Assembly: GCA_964608025.1 (NCBI GenBank)
Contig: CAZSLO010000012.1
Coordinates: forward strand, 155,378 to 219,377
Direction: 5' to 3'
Source of the DNA: CAZSLO01 sp964608025
Lineage (GTDB): Bacteria; Chloroflexota; Dehalococcoidia; Lucifugimonadales; CAJWER01
Length of the DNA stretch: 64,000 nt
Part shown: positions 1-8,479 of the stretch, piece by piece
Position numbering within the stretch: the first letter of the stretch is position 1
Layout: each line of letters starts with the position of its first letter
Notes under the pieces: model-generated
Databases searched by the model: none
What the model saw: the letters and a program-made list of their open reading frames with translations, nothing else
Told to the model about the DNA's origin: nothing
Translations under genes and position numbers: made by a program

Positions 1-594
1 GTACTGTAGATGCGTTGGCAGGGCATCAGATACCCCTAGAGACAACATAACTCTCTCTGCGATAAAATCCACAATATCGGCGATGTCTTGAGGATCAAGA
101 TAGAACGCAGGATGTGGGGGAAGTATGATTGCTCCTAGACTTGATAATGTACCAAGATTGCTCAGATGAATCGTGGTCATAGGAGTTTCCCTAGGTACTA
201 CAACAAAGTTGCGCCTCTCTTTTAAAGTCACGTCGGCTGCGCGGCGCAGAAGGTTGTCTGATATACCGGTGGCTACAGCAGCGGCGGTAGCCATACTACA
301 AGGTACTATAGCCATGCCTTGTATCGGGAATGTGCCGCTTGCTATGGGGGCGGCTAGATCACCTATGGCATAATGGGTGAATAAGCCTGAGTCCATCCAT
401 CTTTCTATCGATACTCCAAATGATTCTTCTATCTCACGGCGCCAGACTATCCTGGCTGCTGAAGATGCCGTTACGATTACCGGCCACTCCATGTCCAATA
501 GTCGGTCAATGACCACTTGGGCTAGGATAGAACCACTTGCACCCGTTATTCCAATGACTACAGGTTTCCTTGTATTTTTCGTTGTGAGACTCAT
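1..594 (-). CDS. ubiX: UbiX-type flavin prenyltransferase (partial, C-terminus cut by window edge)
   Basis: The reading frame is open from an ATG at 594 down to base 1 (198 codons), so only the last few residues can be missing; UbiX proteins are about 190-200 aa. The N-terminus reads KPVVIGITGASGSILA, the Rossmann-like FMN-binding loop of the family, and further in MAIVPCSMATAAAVATGISDNLLRRAADVTLKE carries the usual PCSM.T and RAADV.LKE signatures (read in two parts). Family knowledge: UbiX prenylates FMN to make the prFMN cofactor of UbiD decarboxylases. The start codon overlaps the stop of the upstream ubiA (ATGA), and ubiD lies two genes upstream, so enzyme and cofactor supplier share a transcript. 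The homologues MqnM/MqnP/MqnL of the futalosine menaquinone route are an equally good reading of the cluster. Confidence 0.9.
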   Translation of the reverse strand, partial: MSLTTKNTRKPVVIGITGASGSILAQVVIDRLLDMEWPVIVTASSAARIVWRREIEESFGVSIERWMDSGLFTHYAIGDLAAPIASGTFPIQGMAIVPCSMATAAAVATGISDNLLRRAADVTLKERRNFVVVPRETPMTTIHLSNLGTLSSLGAIILPPHPAFYLDPQDIADIVDFIAERVMLSLGVSDALPTHLQY

Positions 595-1490
595 GAGATA
601 AGGATAGCAATAATTACTGATGTGAATATCGTGATTGATACGTAAGCATTTATTCTCATAAATGCGATGTTTATCTGGCCGAGATTCTCGGGTGACACCA
701 TGCGCCTTCTATAAAAGAGCAGGCCTGCGGCTATTGAGCAGCCAATGAAGTATGGGAAACTTAGTCCAATTACTATCCCTACCGCAACTAAACAAACTAT
801 AGCTATTAAGTCTAGGACTCTTGAGAATAGGAAAGCCTGTTTGATTCCGAATTGCTGTGCTACAGAATGTAAACCACGTTCTATGTAAAAATCGCGGTCT
901 TGAACGTGGTAGAGGATGTCAAAGCTGGTTGCCCAGGCGGCTACAGAAACCGATAGCAGGACTGGTTCCCAACTAAGGCTACCTTTTATCCCGATCCATG
1001 CTGCCGATGGTGCGATTGCTAACGCCCAGCCCAATATAAAACTCGAGAGCCAGGTGAAACGTTTTGCGAATGGGTAGACTGCTAGATAGATAGCTGCCAC
1101 AGGTGCCAGCTGTATGGCCAGTGGATTGAGTCGCCATGCAGCCACAAAGAGTAATATTGCACCGAGTAAAGACAGTACCATCATATCTATGGTTCTCAGA
1201 ATACCCAGCGGTAGATGTCGCATTGAGGTTCTGGGATTGTCAGAATCTATGTGTTGGTCGATGATCCTGTTCGCTGACATCCCTAGTGTACGTGCTCCTA
1301 TCATAGCCACCGTGATCCAGAGAAAGTCAGAGAAATTGGGTAAGCCATCTGCAGCTATGATCATGCCAGAATAGGCGAAGGGTAGGGCGAAAATTGTCTC
1401 TTGAAATCTAATAGCACCTAGAAAGAGAGGCAGTTTTCTTATGATTGAGACAGGTGTCGTGGCTGGTCTCAAAGCCCATACTCCGGCCAC
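591..1490 (-). CDS. ubiA: UbiA-family prenyltransferase (4-hydroxybenzoate octaprenyltransferase or MqnP-like)
   Basis: This is a 299-aa polytopic membrane protein with eight or nine hydrophobic segments. It carries both aspartate-rich motifs of UbiA enzymes: NRIIDQHID near residues 74-82 and DILYHVQDRDFYIERGLHS near 192-210, which bind Mg-prenyl diphosphate. It would attach a polyprenyl chain to an aromatic quinone precursor in the membrane. The ATG start overlaps the 3-prime end of ubiD by 22 bp; a TTG six codons in (LRPATTPV) is an alternative. Together with UbiD and UbiX this gives the prenylation and decarboxylation steps of ubiquinone or futalosine-type menaquinone synthesis. The sequence alone does not tell which. 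Confidence 0.9.
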   Translation of the reverse strand: MAGVWALRPATTPVSIIRKLPLFLGAIRFQETIFALPFAYSGMIIAADGLPNFSDFLWITVAMIGARTLGMSANRIIDQHIDSDNPRTSMRHLPLGILRTIDMMVLSLLGAILLFVAAWRLNPLAIQLAPVAAIYLAVYPFAKRFTWLSSFILGWALAIAPSAAWIGIKGSLSWEPVLLSVSVAAWATSFDILYHVQDRDFYIERGLHSVAQQFGIKQAFLFSRVLDLIAIVCLVAVGIVIGLSFPYFIGCSIAAGLLFYRRRMVSPENLGQINIAFMRINAYVSITIFTSVIIAILIS

Positions 1491-2923
1491 TTGAGATCAA
1501 CAAGACTCTTAATCTCATCGTCCATGATAATCTCTTCAGGCCATTCCCGGCTCCGGCCTTCGTCCATGCCTTTTGACGTGGCGTCAATACCGATTTTGCT
1601 TCCAAATCTGGGAGTAGATATTGCATGATCAAGATCATCGACAGGACCGTCAACAAACAGCACATCCCGTTTCGGGTCTATGTTTGCCCCAAGACGCCAG
1701 GCCACTTCAGAAAGATTATGGACATTTACGTGGTGGTCTAATATGACGATACCTTTTACTAGGGCCATTTGGCCCATTCCCCAGAGGGCGTACATTACCT
1801 TCTGGGCATGCCCAGGGTACTGTTTTTTAATTGATACAAGGACATAATTGGTAAAAATGCCTTCCGCTGGCATATTCATATCGACCACTTCAGGCAAAGT
1901 GAGTTGTAGAGCGGGTAGCATGATACGTTCGCTTGCTTTGCCGATGAAAAAGTCCTCTGTTGGCGGCCTGCCCACCATGGTCGTCGGATAGATGGGATCA
2001 GGACGGTGGGTTATAGCTGTGATGTGGAAAATCGGATAGGAATCCGGGAGAGAATAATATCCTGTATGGTCACCAAATGGACCTTCTGCACGCACCTCTC
2101 CGGGGATAACGTAGCCTTCCATGACAATTTCAGCATTAGCGGGTACTTCAAGATCCACTGTTTTGCATTTGACAATCTCGACTGGATCTTCACGTATTAT
2201 GCCTGAGACTACTATTTCGTCTAGATCAGGTGGCAATGGCATTGATCCGGACCACATAGTGGTGGGATCGCCTCCCAGAGCAACTGCGACTTCAAGTTTT
2301 TCTGATCCTGCTTCCTCACTGGTGCGATAGTGTTTCGCTCCTACCTTGTGGCTTTGCCAATGCATCCCGGTAGTTTTACTGTCGTAAACTTGCATTCTGT
2401 ATGTCCCGATGTTTCTTCGCCCAGTATCAGGATCCTTGCTGATGACTAGGGGCAGCGTTATGAATCTCCCCGCATCTGAAGGCCAGCATTTGAGAATAGG
2501 AAAACGATCAAGATTTATATCATCACCCATTAGTATGATTTCTTGGCAAGGTGCATTCCGGATTAGTTTGGGCTGACTTTTAGCGAGACTTGCTAGATCC
2601 CCTATTGTTCGAATCTTATTCATAAGTCCGACTGGAGGACCTTGAGTAAGCCCGATCAGCTTTCGGACTCTCGTCACGATTTCTTCTACATCTTCCACCC
2701 CGAGAGCCCATGCAACTCGCTGGTGTGTACCATAAAGGTTGATTACAACCGGTATGTTGTGGTCTTTAACATTTTCGAAGAACAGGGCAGGACCGCCTGA
2801 CTTTACCATCCGATCAGTGATCTCTGTTATCTCAAGATCTCTGCTGACGAGGGTCTTGATACGTTTGAGTTCTCCTCTATCCTCGAGGAAATTGATAAAT
2901 TCGCGCAAGTTTTTAAATTTCAT
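1469..2923 (-). CDS. ubiD: UbiD-family decarboxylase (UbiD or MqnL-like)
   Basis: The protein is 484 aa from the ATG at 2923 (MKFKNLREFINFLED). The frame stays open upstream to 3055, but that would overlap the preceding gene by over 110 bp and add non-family sequence, so the inner start is chosen. Family signatures are the N-terminal LREFI.FLE..GEL, AEIVMEGYV, EGPFGDHTGYYSLPDSYP and TTMVGRPPTEDFFIGKASER, which supply the metal/prFMN site. UbiD enzymes reversibly decarboxylate aromatic or unsaturated acids using prenylated FMN. The gene sits 19 bp after the CinA_C-nucleotidyltransferase fusion and overlaps ubiA, so it is part of one minus-strand operon ending in ubiX. Confidence 0.92.
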   Translation of the reverse strand: MKFKNLREFINFLEDRGELKRIKTLVSRDLEITEITDRMVKSGGPALFFENVKDHNIPVVINLYGTHQRVAWALGVEDVEEIVTRVRKLIGLTQGPPVGLMNKIRTIGDLASLAKSQPKLIRNAPCQEIILMGDDINLDRFPILKCWPSDAGRFITLPLVISKDPDTGRRNIGTYRMQVYDSKTTGMHWQSHKVGAKHYRTSEEAGSEKLEVAVALGGDPTTMWSGSMPLPPDLDEIVVSGIIREDPVEIVKCKTVDLEVPANAEIVMEGYVIPGEVRAEGPFGDHTGYYSLPDSYPIFHITAITHRPDPIYPTTMVGRPPTEDFFIGKASERIMLPALQLTLPEVVDMNMPAEGIFTNYVLVSIKKQYPGHAQKVMYALWGMGQMALVKGIVILDHHVNVHNLSEVAWRLGANIDPKRDVLFVDGPVDDLDHAISTPRFGSKIGIDATSKGMDEGRSREWPEEIIMDDEIKSLVDLKWPEYGL

Positions 2924-2942
2924 GGTTGGATTGTTGCCTGGA

Positions 2943-4085
2943 TTATTTGCGGTTAACAGCTGAACGTAGTTCTGTTGATGATACGTCTCTCCGAAACTGG
3001 GATTCTGGTATGCTCCTGAACATGTACTCGAATTCAGTTGGTATCTGGACTTCATTAAGCGAATGGAAGTCGCCTTTTTCGTATCTTCCAGCGACTAGGA
3101 ATTGACAGCCTAATTTTTGGATCTCTCGCAATGAATGATTCATGTTGGTGATACGGTTTTGGTAATATCTTGGATCGATAAGACGTGTCGCCGTATCCCA
3201 GCCTATGATGAATGTTGTTCTGGGTAGCAAGCGCGCCTTTTCTACGAACGTCGCGGCATTTGTGAGCAATACATATGCCTTTTCGTCGAATTGACTGAGC
3301 CTATGGAACACCTCTTTTTTGCCAAGTTGAGGCTTGTCTACGTTTATGATTGAAAGCTCGAAGGCGACTTTAAATCCAAGTATTTTGGATGCTATTTTTG
3401 CCAATTCCAAATGCCCGTTATGCAACGGATCAAATGATCCTGACAGGATAGCTTTAGGATCTTGATCCCTATTACTCGTAGATCCATTCGGATTAACCAT
3501 AGCTGATGATATATGGTTATTAAGGAGGTCGTCTAAAAGATATTGACTGCCATAAGTATGTGTCTCGAGGTTTTCCGTTGGTCTTAGTCCTATTGGGATA
3601 TCCATTTTCACTTCGGCTTTATCGGCAAGTAACTTAACTATAAGCTTGCTGATGATCTCATCTTCACCTTGTCGGTCTCGTAGTCCTTTAGTCAATTTGG
3701 CGTTTAGCACCATGATTTTTTCTTGGGTGCAGACTGCAACGAAGAATTCATGATCTCCACGCTTTTGGCGGTCGGTTGTTATGGTGGCTGTCACACCGAT
3801 GCCAACTGCGGAAGGCGCACTATTAAGGTTAACTGCGTTTTGGAATGCGCGGTGTGCCATGTATTTTGCAACTTTGCCGGACACAGCCTTATTTGGACGC
3901 CATCCTAGATAGTTTTCCAGAGCTTCAGCTGAGTATGGTACGTCAATGTTCAGGATTGTTTTTGATGCACCTGGTATCTCCATTAGCCACGATAGGGCCT
4001 GCGCTCCGCCGCCAGTGACGGCGATAGCGGCCTGGACATGCGATGAATGAATGGCTTTTATCGTGTCTATGAGCTTAGTATCCAT
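2943..4085 (-). CDS. CinA C-terminal-like domain fused to NadD-type nucleotidyltransferase
   Basis: This 380-aa protein has two domains. Residues about 1-165 resemble the CinA_C/PncC nicotinamide-nucleotide amidohydrolase domain (AVTGGGAQALSWLMEIPGAS; later VGIGVTATITTDRQKRGDH), although the canonical ESCTGG is AVTGGG here. Residues about 205-380 are a cytidylyltransferase-fold domain with SGSFDPLHNGHLELA (HxGH near 220) and SSTELR close to the C-terminus, as in NadD/CoaD enzymes. Family knowledge: PncC deamidates NMN and NadD adenylates NaMN, so the fusion may join two steps of pyridine-nucleotide salvage; this is inference, and the altered amidase motif argues for caution. It is the first gene of the operon with ubiD, ubiA and ubiX, behind a plausible promoter. 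Confidence 0.8.
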   Translation of the reverse strand: MDTKLIDTIKAIHSSHVQAAIAVTGGGAQALSWLMEIPGASKTILNIDVPYSAEALENYLGWRPNKAVSGKVAKYMAHRAFQNAVNLNSAPSAVGIGVTATITTDRQKRGDHEFFVAVCTQEKIMVLNAKLTKGLRDRQGEDEIISKLIVKLLADKAEVKMDIPIGLRPTENLETHTYGSQYLLDDLLNNHISSAMVNPNGSTSNRDQDPKAILSGSFDPLHNGHLELAKIASKILGFKVAFELSIINVDKPQLGKKEVFHRLSQFDEKAYVLLTNAATFVEKARLLPRTTFIIGWDTATRLIDPRYYQNRITNMNHSLREIQKLGCQFLVAGRYEKGDFHSLNEVQIPTEFEYMFRSIPESQFRRDVSSTELRSAVNRK

Positions 4086-4113
4086 TGCAAAGACCTTATG
4101 GGTTCAAAAAATC

Positions 4114-4143
4114 ATTATGTTCGTGGTTGAATTTGATAGGCAA
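4114..4143 (-). promoter_or_regulatory. Sigma70-type promoter for the CinA_C-NadD/ubiD operon
   Basis: On the minus strand TTGCCT (4138-4143) is followed after 18 nt by CATAAT (4114-4119), about 29 bp upstream of the ATG at 4085. Spacing and location fit a housekeeping promoter; the -35 is one of several TTGCC-type boxes in the window. Confidence 0.5.
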
Positions 4144-4449
4144 CTGGATCGATAAAATACTAATAGGAGGTTTAGAGAAAATCGACTAACTTAGATTTTA
4201 TTATTACCCGAATTCCTAAGAGTGCAATCCCACCACCAATAATTTAGAAGATACAATTACAACACAAGGCATTTCTATCTGAGAATCGGGTAGTTTCTGA
4301 ATTGAGTTTTGCATTCTGGTTAGGTATTGTGCTTCTTTGTGCCAAGGCGATGGAAGTACCAAGTTTTATTAACTTGATAGGGTCTGAATATAGTCTATAC
4401 CTATAATTGCGAGTGCGATATAGCAGGAATAGGTGGACCTATTAGTTAA
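4144..4449. other. Intergenic stretch with no recognisable gene
   Basis: This is the middle of the roughly 500-bp divergent gap between the CinA_C-NadD operon and trkH. It is AT-rich with no long open frame. A short minus-strand string ending near 4165 (GGGIALLGIRVIIKSK) looks like the tail of a membrane protein but has stops upstream and cannot be supported as a gene. Promoters lie at either side of the stretch. Confidence 0.5.
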
Positions 4450-4479
4450 TTGACACGATAGTTCTGATCAACCTAGAAT
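4450..4479 (+). promoter_or_regulatory. Sigma70-type promoter for the trk potassium cluster
   Basis: A perfect TTGACA (4450-4455) is followed after 18 nt by TAGAAT (4474-4479). Transcription would start near 4486, leaving a leader of about 95 nt before the GTG at 4583. It is the best consensus match in the divergent gap. Confidence 0.55.
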
Positions 4480-4582
4480 CGGCAAGAGCCTCGTTCTGGC
4501 GCCGAAGTATTGGCTTGTCGGTATTTATCAATAAATAACTACCGACCATGGACCGAATGAACCAAATTGGATTGGTGAACAA

Positions 4583-6016
4583 GTGGAAGACTGGTCATCT
4601 AAGCCAGGGGACAGGGTAGTTCGTCGTCCAAGGGAACAACAACTAAGTCCCGTACTGATCACTGTTTCCCCGCCTAGATCACGAACGTATTCACTTACAT
4701 CGCCATTCTTAGTGCTGTATATATTCTTTGCGCTCATAGTGGTTTCAACCCTTGTACTATTACTTCCTTTCATGCATGAAGGAAGCGGCTTTACTCCTTT
4801 CATGGAAGCTTTTTTCACCGCAGTTTCGGCGATTACGGTGACCGGACTTGTGGTTCAAGAAACGGCTACATACTGGACTCCTGCCGGACAAATAGCAATA
4901 TTAGGGATGATTTTCGTAGGCGGAATGAGTTTTATGGTTACCGTAATTTTTCTAGTGGCATTGACAGGTAAGCGTTTAAAATTTTCCCAACGGATTCAGT
5001 CACAAGGTGTCCTTCATATTGATCAAGTGGCTGATTTGCGCAGATTGATATTGACACTCACCATTCTAATGACGGGTATCCAATTTATAGGATTTCTTTT
5101 ACTTCTATCTCGGTTTTGGTTTCTTTTCCCTCCCGGTGAGGCAATTTTCCAAGCTGCATTTCAAGCTGTCTCTGGATTCAACAACGCCGGGTTCGTGATA
5201 TTGCCAGGAAGTGAAAGTCTCTCAAGTTATCAGCTCGACAGAATCGTGCTTAGTATCACTGCCATACTAGTGCTACTCGGTGCTACCAGCTATTGGGTGA
5301 TAGTTGATATAGGTAGGACTGGCAGTTTTACACTAATGTCATTAAATACAAAATTGGTTATCATTTTTTCTTTTGTATTGATATTTTCCGGATCAACATT
5401 TTTTTTCCTAGCGGAATACGATAACGGGAGAACTATTGGAACCCTAGGGCTTGGAGACAAGATAATCGTCTCAATTTTCGAATCAATGAGTGGCAGGACT
5501 GCTGGATTCACTACGATAGGATGGAGTGCGGGCCAAATTGAACAACATACGAAATTTTTCTTCACAATATTAATGTTCATCGGTGGAGCATCTGGTTCAG
5601 TAGCTGGTGGTATCAAGATTAATACATTGGCAATAGTACTCATTGGGCTGCTATCGACTTTTCGTGGCATTATTAGACCGAGAGTTTTTGGTAGAGAGAT
5701 ACCGAAAGTCCAGATCCAGAGTGCATTGACACTCCTGATTTGTGGGATCATGGTAGTCTTTCTTACAACATTGCTGATCACTTTTACCGAAAGCCGGGTT
5801 GCTTTTATCGAGTTGTTTTTTGAGGTAGTGTCTGCCTTGGGTACGGCAGGTCTTACTACTGGATTGACAGAAGAGTTTTCGGATTTTGGGCACTTGATTC
5901 TAGCTACGGCTATGTTCATAGGAAGGATTGGCCCGTTCGCTCTCTTTCTTTTCCTAATACAACGTGTCGGGGTATCCTCGTATCGATATGCGGAAGAACG
6001 CATTACATTGGGATAG
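4583..6016 (+). CDS. trkH: TrkH/KtrB-type potassium transporter membrane subunit
   Basis: This 477-aa integral membrane protein has the four-fold M1-P-M2 architecture of the superfamily of K+ transporters. The four selectivity-filter loops are visible: AVSAITVTGLVV (about 80-91), QAVSGFNNAGFV (about 195), SMSGRTAGFTTIG (about 307) and SALGTAGLTTGL (about 420), each with the conserved Gly. It moves K+ (often with Na+ or H+) into the cell and needs cytoplasmic RCK regulators, which follow directly. The start is taken as GTG at 4583; ATGs at 4548 and 4557 are out of frame. The first 35 residues are polar and cytosolic. It leads a plus-strand cluster of five genes. Confidence 0.92.
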   Translation: MEDWSSKPGDRVVRRPREQQLSPVLITVSPPRSRTYSLTSPFLVLYIFFALIVVSTLVLLLPFMHEGSGFTPFMEAFFTAVSAITVTGLVVQETATYWTPAGQIAILGMIFVGGMSFMVTVIFLVALTGKRLKFSQRIQSQGVLHIDQVADLRRLILTLTILMTGIQFIGFLLLLSRFWFLFPPGEAIFQAAFQAVSGFNNAGFVILPGSESLSSYQLDRIVLSITAILVLLGATSYWVIVDIGRTGSFTLMSLNTKLVIIFSFVLIFSGSTFFFLAEYDNGRTIGTLGLGDKIIVSIFESMSGRTAGFTTIGWSAGQIEQHTKFFFTILMFIGGASGSVAGGIKINTLAIVLIGLLSTFRGIIRPRVFGREIPKVQIQSALTLLICGIMVVFLTTLLITFTESRVAFIELFFEVVSALGTAGLTTGLTEEFSDFGHLILATAMFIGRIGPFALFLFLIQRVGVSSYRYAEERITLG

Positions 6017-6170
6017 AATCAGTGTCTAGATTGCAGCGTAGTTGAGATTATGCAGCTACCAAATGGCATGAAGAAGTTGGTTTTCAATTACCCAACTAGA
6101 AGCAATGCCGGTACTTCTGTATAATTTGCTCCTCTGAATGGTAGACTGGGACCTTGTGCGATAATTACAT

Positions 6171-6830
6171 ATGGCCAAGAAACAAGTAGTAGTAATAGGA
6201 CTAGGCAGATTCGGGTCTGGGGTAGCGCGCTCGTTATACAACCTTGGGCACGATGTTTTGGCTATAGACTCTTCGGAAGAGAGGGTCCAAGAGATGATGG
6301 GCCAGGTTACTTACCCTGTGTCTGGGAATGCGACCAATGACTCCATGTTGCGACAACTTGGCGTACCGGACTACGATGCTGCCGTCGTTGCCATAGGTTC
6401 AGATATACCTTCCAGTATCATGGCATGCGTACTTTTAAAAACGATGGGTATTGCCTATATAGTTGCACGGGCAAACAGTACGTTGCATGGGATTACACTG
6501 GAGCGCATTGGTGTAGACAAGGTGATACATCCAGAGTCTGAGGGTGGAGTTCGGTTGGCGCATAACTTATTCAACCCGAATCTTCAGGAATACTTAGAGA
6601 TGGCTCCGAATTTTGGACTGAGTCGTATGAAGGTCCCAGAAAGCTTTGTGAATAAAACCCTTCGAGAACTCGGTTTCTCAAATCCTAGAGATAAGTATGG
6701 TCTCGCTGTTCTAGCGATAAAACGAGGACGGGATATCACTTTAAATCCTGATATCGATGACACGATTCGGGCAAACGATGTATTGATTCTGGCAGGCAAA
6801 GACGAACTTCTTGAACGACTGCCATCTTAA
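6171..6830 (+). CDS. ktrA: KtrA/TrkA-type RCK regulator of potassium uptake
   Basis: The 219-aa protein has an N-terminal RCK/Rossmann domain starting VVVIGLGRFGSGVARSL (GxGxxG near residues 10-15) with an acidic residue after beta-2 (LAIDSSEERV) for NAD(H)/nucleotide binding. A C-terminal RCK_C domain follows (about 140-219: MKVPESFVNKTLRELG ... NDVLILAGKDELLERL). Such proteins form gating rings on TrkH/KtrB in response to ATP/ADP, NAD or c-di-AMP. It is 154 bp after trkH, the position expected for the partner subunit. Two further RCK proteins lie downstream. Confidence 0.9.
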   Translation: MAKKQVVVIGLGRFGSGVARSLYNLGHDVLAIDSSEERVQEMMGQVTYPVSGNATNDSMLRQLGVPDYDAAVVAIGSDIPSSIMACVLLKTMGIAYIVARANSTLHGITLERIGVDKVIHPESEGGVRLAHNLFNPNLQEYLEMAPNFGLSRMKVPESFVNKTLRELGFSNPRDKYGLAVLAIKRGRDITLNPDIDDTIRANDVLILAGKDELLERLPS

Positions 6831-6848
6831 TTACTGAGCCTAGATATA

Positions 6849-7322
6849 TTGGCACTAAGGAAACCGAAAAACGGCGGGCTTTCATCTGCCTTGGTGTCTG
6901 TCGAAGGCTATTCATCAGACCAAGATGCTGTAGAACTTGCCTGTGAACTTATCGGAGGACAAAAGGGTGCCCTTTACATCGTTTACGTTATAGAGGTTGA
7001 GCGTAGCCTGCCGCTAGATTCGGAAATAGTAGCCGCTACGGCCAAGGGAGAGGAAGTCCTTAAGGCAATGGAAAGGATCGCAGATCCGTTCAAATGCGAT
7101 GTCCATGCAGAGATGCTCCAGTCCCGGAGGGCTGGGCTGGCTATAGTGCAGGAAGCTGCAGAAAAACAGGTTGATGCGATAGTCCTTGGCGCAAATTATG
7201 CGACTCAATATGGATCTTTTTCGCTTGGTGAAACCGTTCCCTATGTTCTTTCAAAAGCACCATGTAAGGTGATTTTGTGGCGTAATGCGGTGAGTCAGGA
7301 TAGTGTGAACGGAGGAGGTTGA
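6849..7322 (+). CDS. Universal stress protein (UspA-like)
   Basis: The 157-aa protein starts at TTG 6849, 18 bp after ktrA. The Usp ATP-binding signature is recognisable at the end: IVLGANYATQYGSFSLGETVPYVLSKAPCKVILWR, read as G-x2-x-G-x-(S)-x-G-x3-P-x5-PC-V (shown in pieces because of length). The usual first-strand DGS is replaced by SVEGYSSDQDAV. Usp domains bind ATP or act as stress-responsive dimers; in some bacteria they sit next to Trk/Ktr genes and modulate transport. The context inside the potassium cluster suggests the same here, by inference. Confidence 0.8.
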   Translation: MALRKPKNGGLSSALVSVEGYSSDQDAVELACELIGGQKGALYIVYVIEVERSLPLDSEIVAATAKGEEVLKAMERIADPFKCDVHAEMLQSRRAGLAIVQEAAEKQVDAIVLGANYATQYGSFSLGETVPYVLSKAPCKVILWRNAVSQDSVNGGG

Positions 7323-7358
7323 TGACTTGTGGTAGTCCATAAGGTCTGAATATTCTCA

Positions 7359-7796
7359 ATGCTTGAATATCCTGTTGGCGGAAGTAGCATAATATCGTTG
7401 GTTGGATGTAGTGCGGTTGGGGCTTTAGTCGCTATTCGTCTGTCAGACGCCGGTCACCGAATACATTTACTAGATTCTAGTATTGAATCGCTTGATAGGA
7501 TTCCATCAGGGAAGATAGAGTCGGGACACATCATCCCTATTGTTGGAGATCCAACGTCCCAGAGAGACTTGTTGAAGATTTTCATTCAGGACGCCGAAAT
7601 TTTTATGGCCCTTTCTGATACAGATACCATAAATGCTTTTGCCTCGGAGATAGCTAGGAGTATTTTCCAGGTCACTAATATAGTTTGCAAGATTGATGAT
7701 CCAACTATTCAAGAAACTTACCTCAGTATGGGAATTATGGCGATTGGGGCAACTAAACTGATCTCAGAGATGGCAGTTAAGCCAGTGATCGGGTAG
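7359..7796 (+). CDS. RCK_N-only (TrkA_N) protein, truncated regulator-like
   Basis: The 145-aa protein corresponds to an RCK_N domain without any RCK_C. The nucleotide loop reads SLVGCSAVGALVAIRL, so the first Gly of GxGxxG is kept but the middle position is changed, and IHLLDSS follows beta-2. Full TrkA/KtrA proteins are about 215-225 aa or tandem 450 aa. It lies between a Usp gene and a complete RCK gene (8 bp gap downstream). It may pair with the 224-aa neighbour in a heteromeric ring, or be a degenerate duplicate. ATG start at 7359. Confidence 0.7.
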   Translation: MLEYPVGGSSIISLVGCSAVGALVAIRLSDAGHRIHLLDSSIESLDRIPSGKIESGHIIPIVGDPTSQRDLLKIFIQDAEIFMALSDTDTINAFASEIARSIFQVTNIVCKIDDPTIQETYLSMGIMAIGATKLISEMAVKPVIG

Positions 7797-7804
7797 CTTT
7801 TTTT

Positions 7805-8479
7805 ATGAATGTTGTAATTGTTGGAGCTGGTTCACTAGGAGGAGTGCTCGCCAAGTCTCTTGTAACCTCAGGTCATGAGATTACAGTTATTGAAATAAAG
7901 AGAGATAAGTGTGTTGAGATTGAAGAGGTTCTAGGAAGTGTAACGGTAATGGGAGATGGGACTGATGCAGTTACCTTGATCTCTGCGGGTATAAACAGGG
8001 CAGATTTACTAGTAACTACTACGAGCAAAGATCATGTTAACCTTGTGATTTGTAGGTTGGCCAAGAACAAATTCGATGTTCCGAGAACAATATCTCTTGT
8101 TAATAGACATGAGAACATCGAACTCTTTAACTCTGCTGGTGTTGATACGACCGTGGATGTCACAGATATTCTTTCGGGACGTATTGATCAAGGGATCTCT
8201 GCGAATCAACTAGTACACATCATGAGTTTGCCTGGGCTTGACTCTCGCTCGCTCGTAAATTTTCGAATAACAACAACAGGATCAAATAGTCACAGGCGTC
8301 TTGTAGATTTTTCAGTACCCGATAGTATATTGATTGTTTTGGTTATCTCTCGAGACGGCTCTGTTGTAATCCCCGACGAAGATACTCTCATCAGCTCAGG
8401 TGATCAGCTGATAGCTGTTACAACGCCTGAGGATGAACAGAATCTTGGGGCCTTACTGTTAGAAATGGAGAGAGATTGA
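7805..8479 (+). CDS. trkA: TrkA-type RCK potassium-uptake regulator
   Basis: The 224-aa protein starts NVVIVGAGSLGGVLAKSLV (GxGxxG near residue 7) followed by ITVIEIKRDKC, a typical NAD-binding Rossmann half. A C-terminal RCK_C domain follows (about 140-224, ending GDQLIAVTTPEDEQNLG). It is the second complete RCK protein of the cluster and ends in a TTGA overlap with pheA. It probably belongs to the ring that gates TrkH; how it shares that role with the RCK protein at 6171 is not visible from sequence. Confidence 0.88.
   Translation: MNVVIVGAGSLGGVLAKSLVTSGHEITVIEIKRDKCVEIEEVLGSVTVMGDGTDAVTLISAGINRADLLVTTTSKDHVNLVICRLAKNKFDVPRTISLVNRHENIELFNSAGVDTTVDVTDILSGRIDQGISANQLVHIMSLPGLDSRSLVNFRITTTGSNSHRRLVDFSVPDSILIVLVISRDGSVVIPDEDTLISSGDQLIAVTTPEDEQNLGALLLEMERD

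Noticed and set aside
2923..3055. Longer N-terminus for UbiD starting at 3055
   Set aside because: It would overlap the upstream gene by more than 110 bp and adds residues unlike the family; the ATG at 2923 begins exactly at the conserved LREFI segment.
5290..6003. 237-aa open frame on the minus strand inside trkH
   Set aside because: It is the mirror frame of a clear TrkH gene, has no domain signature and is Lys/Pro/Ser-rich as shadows are.
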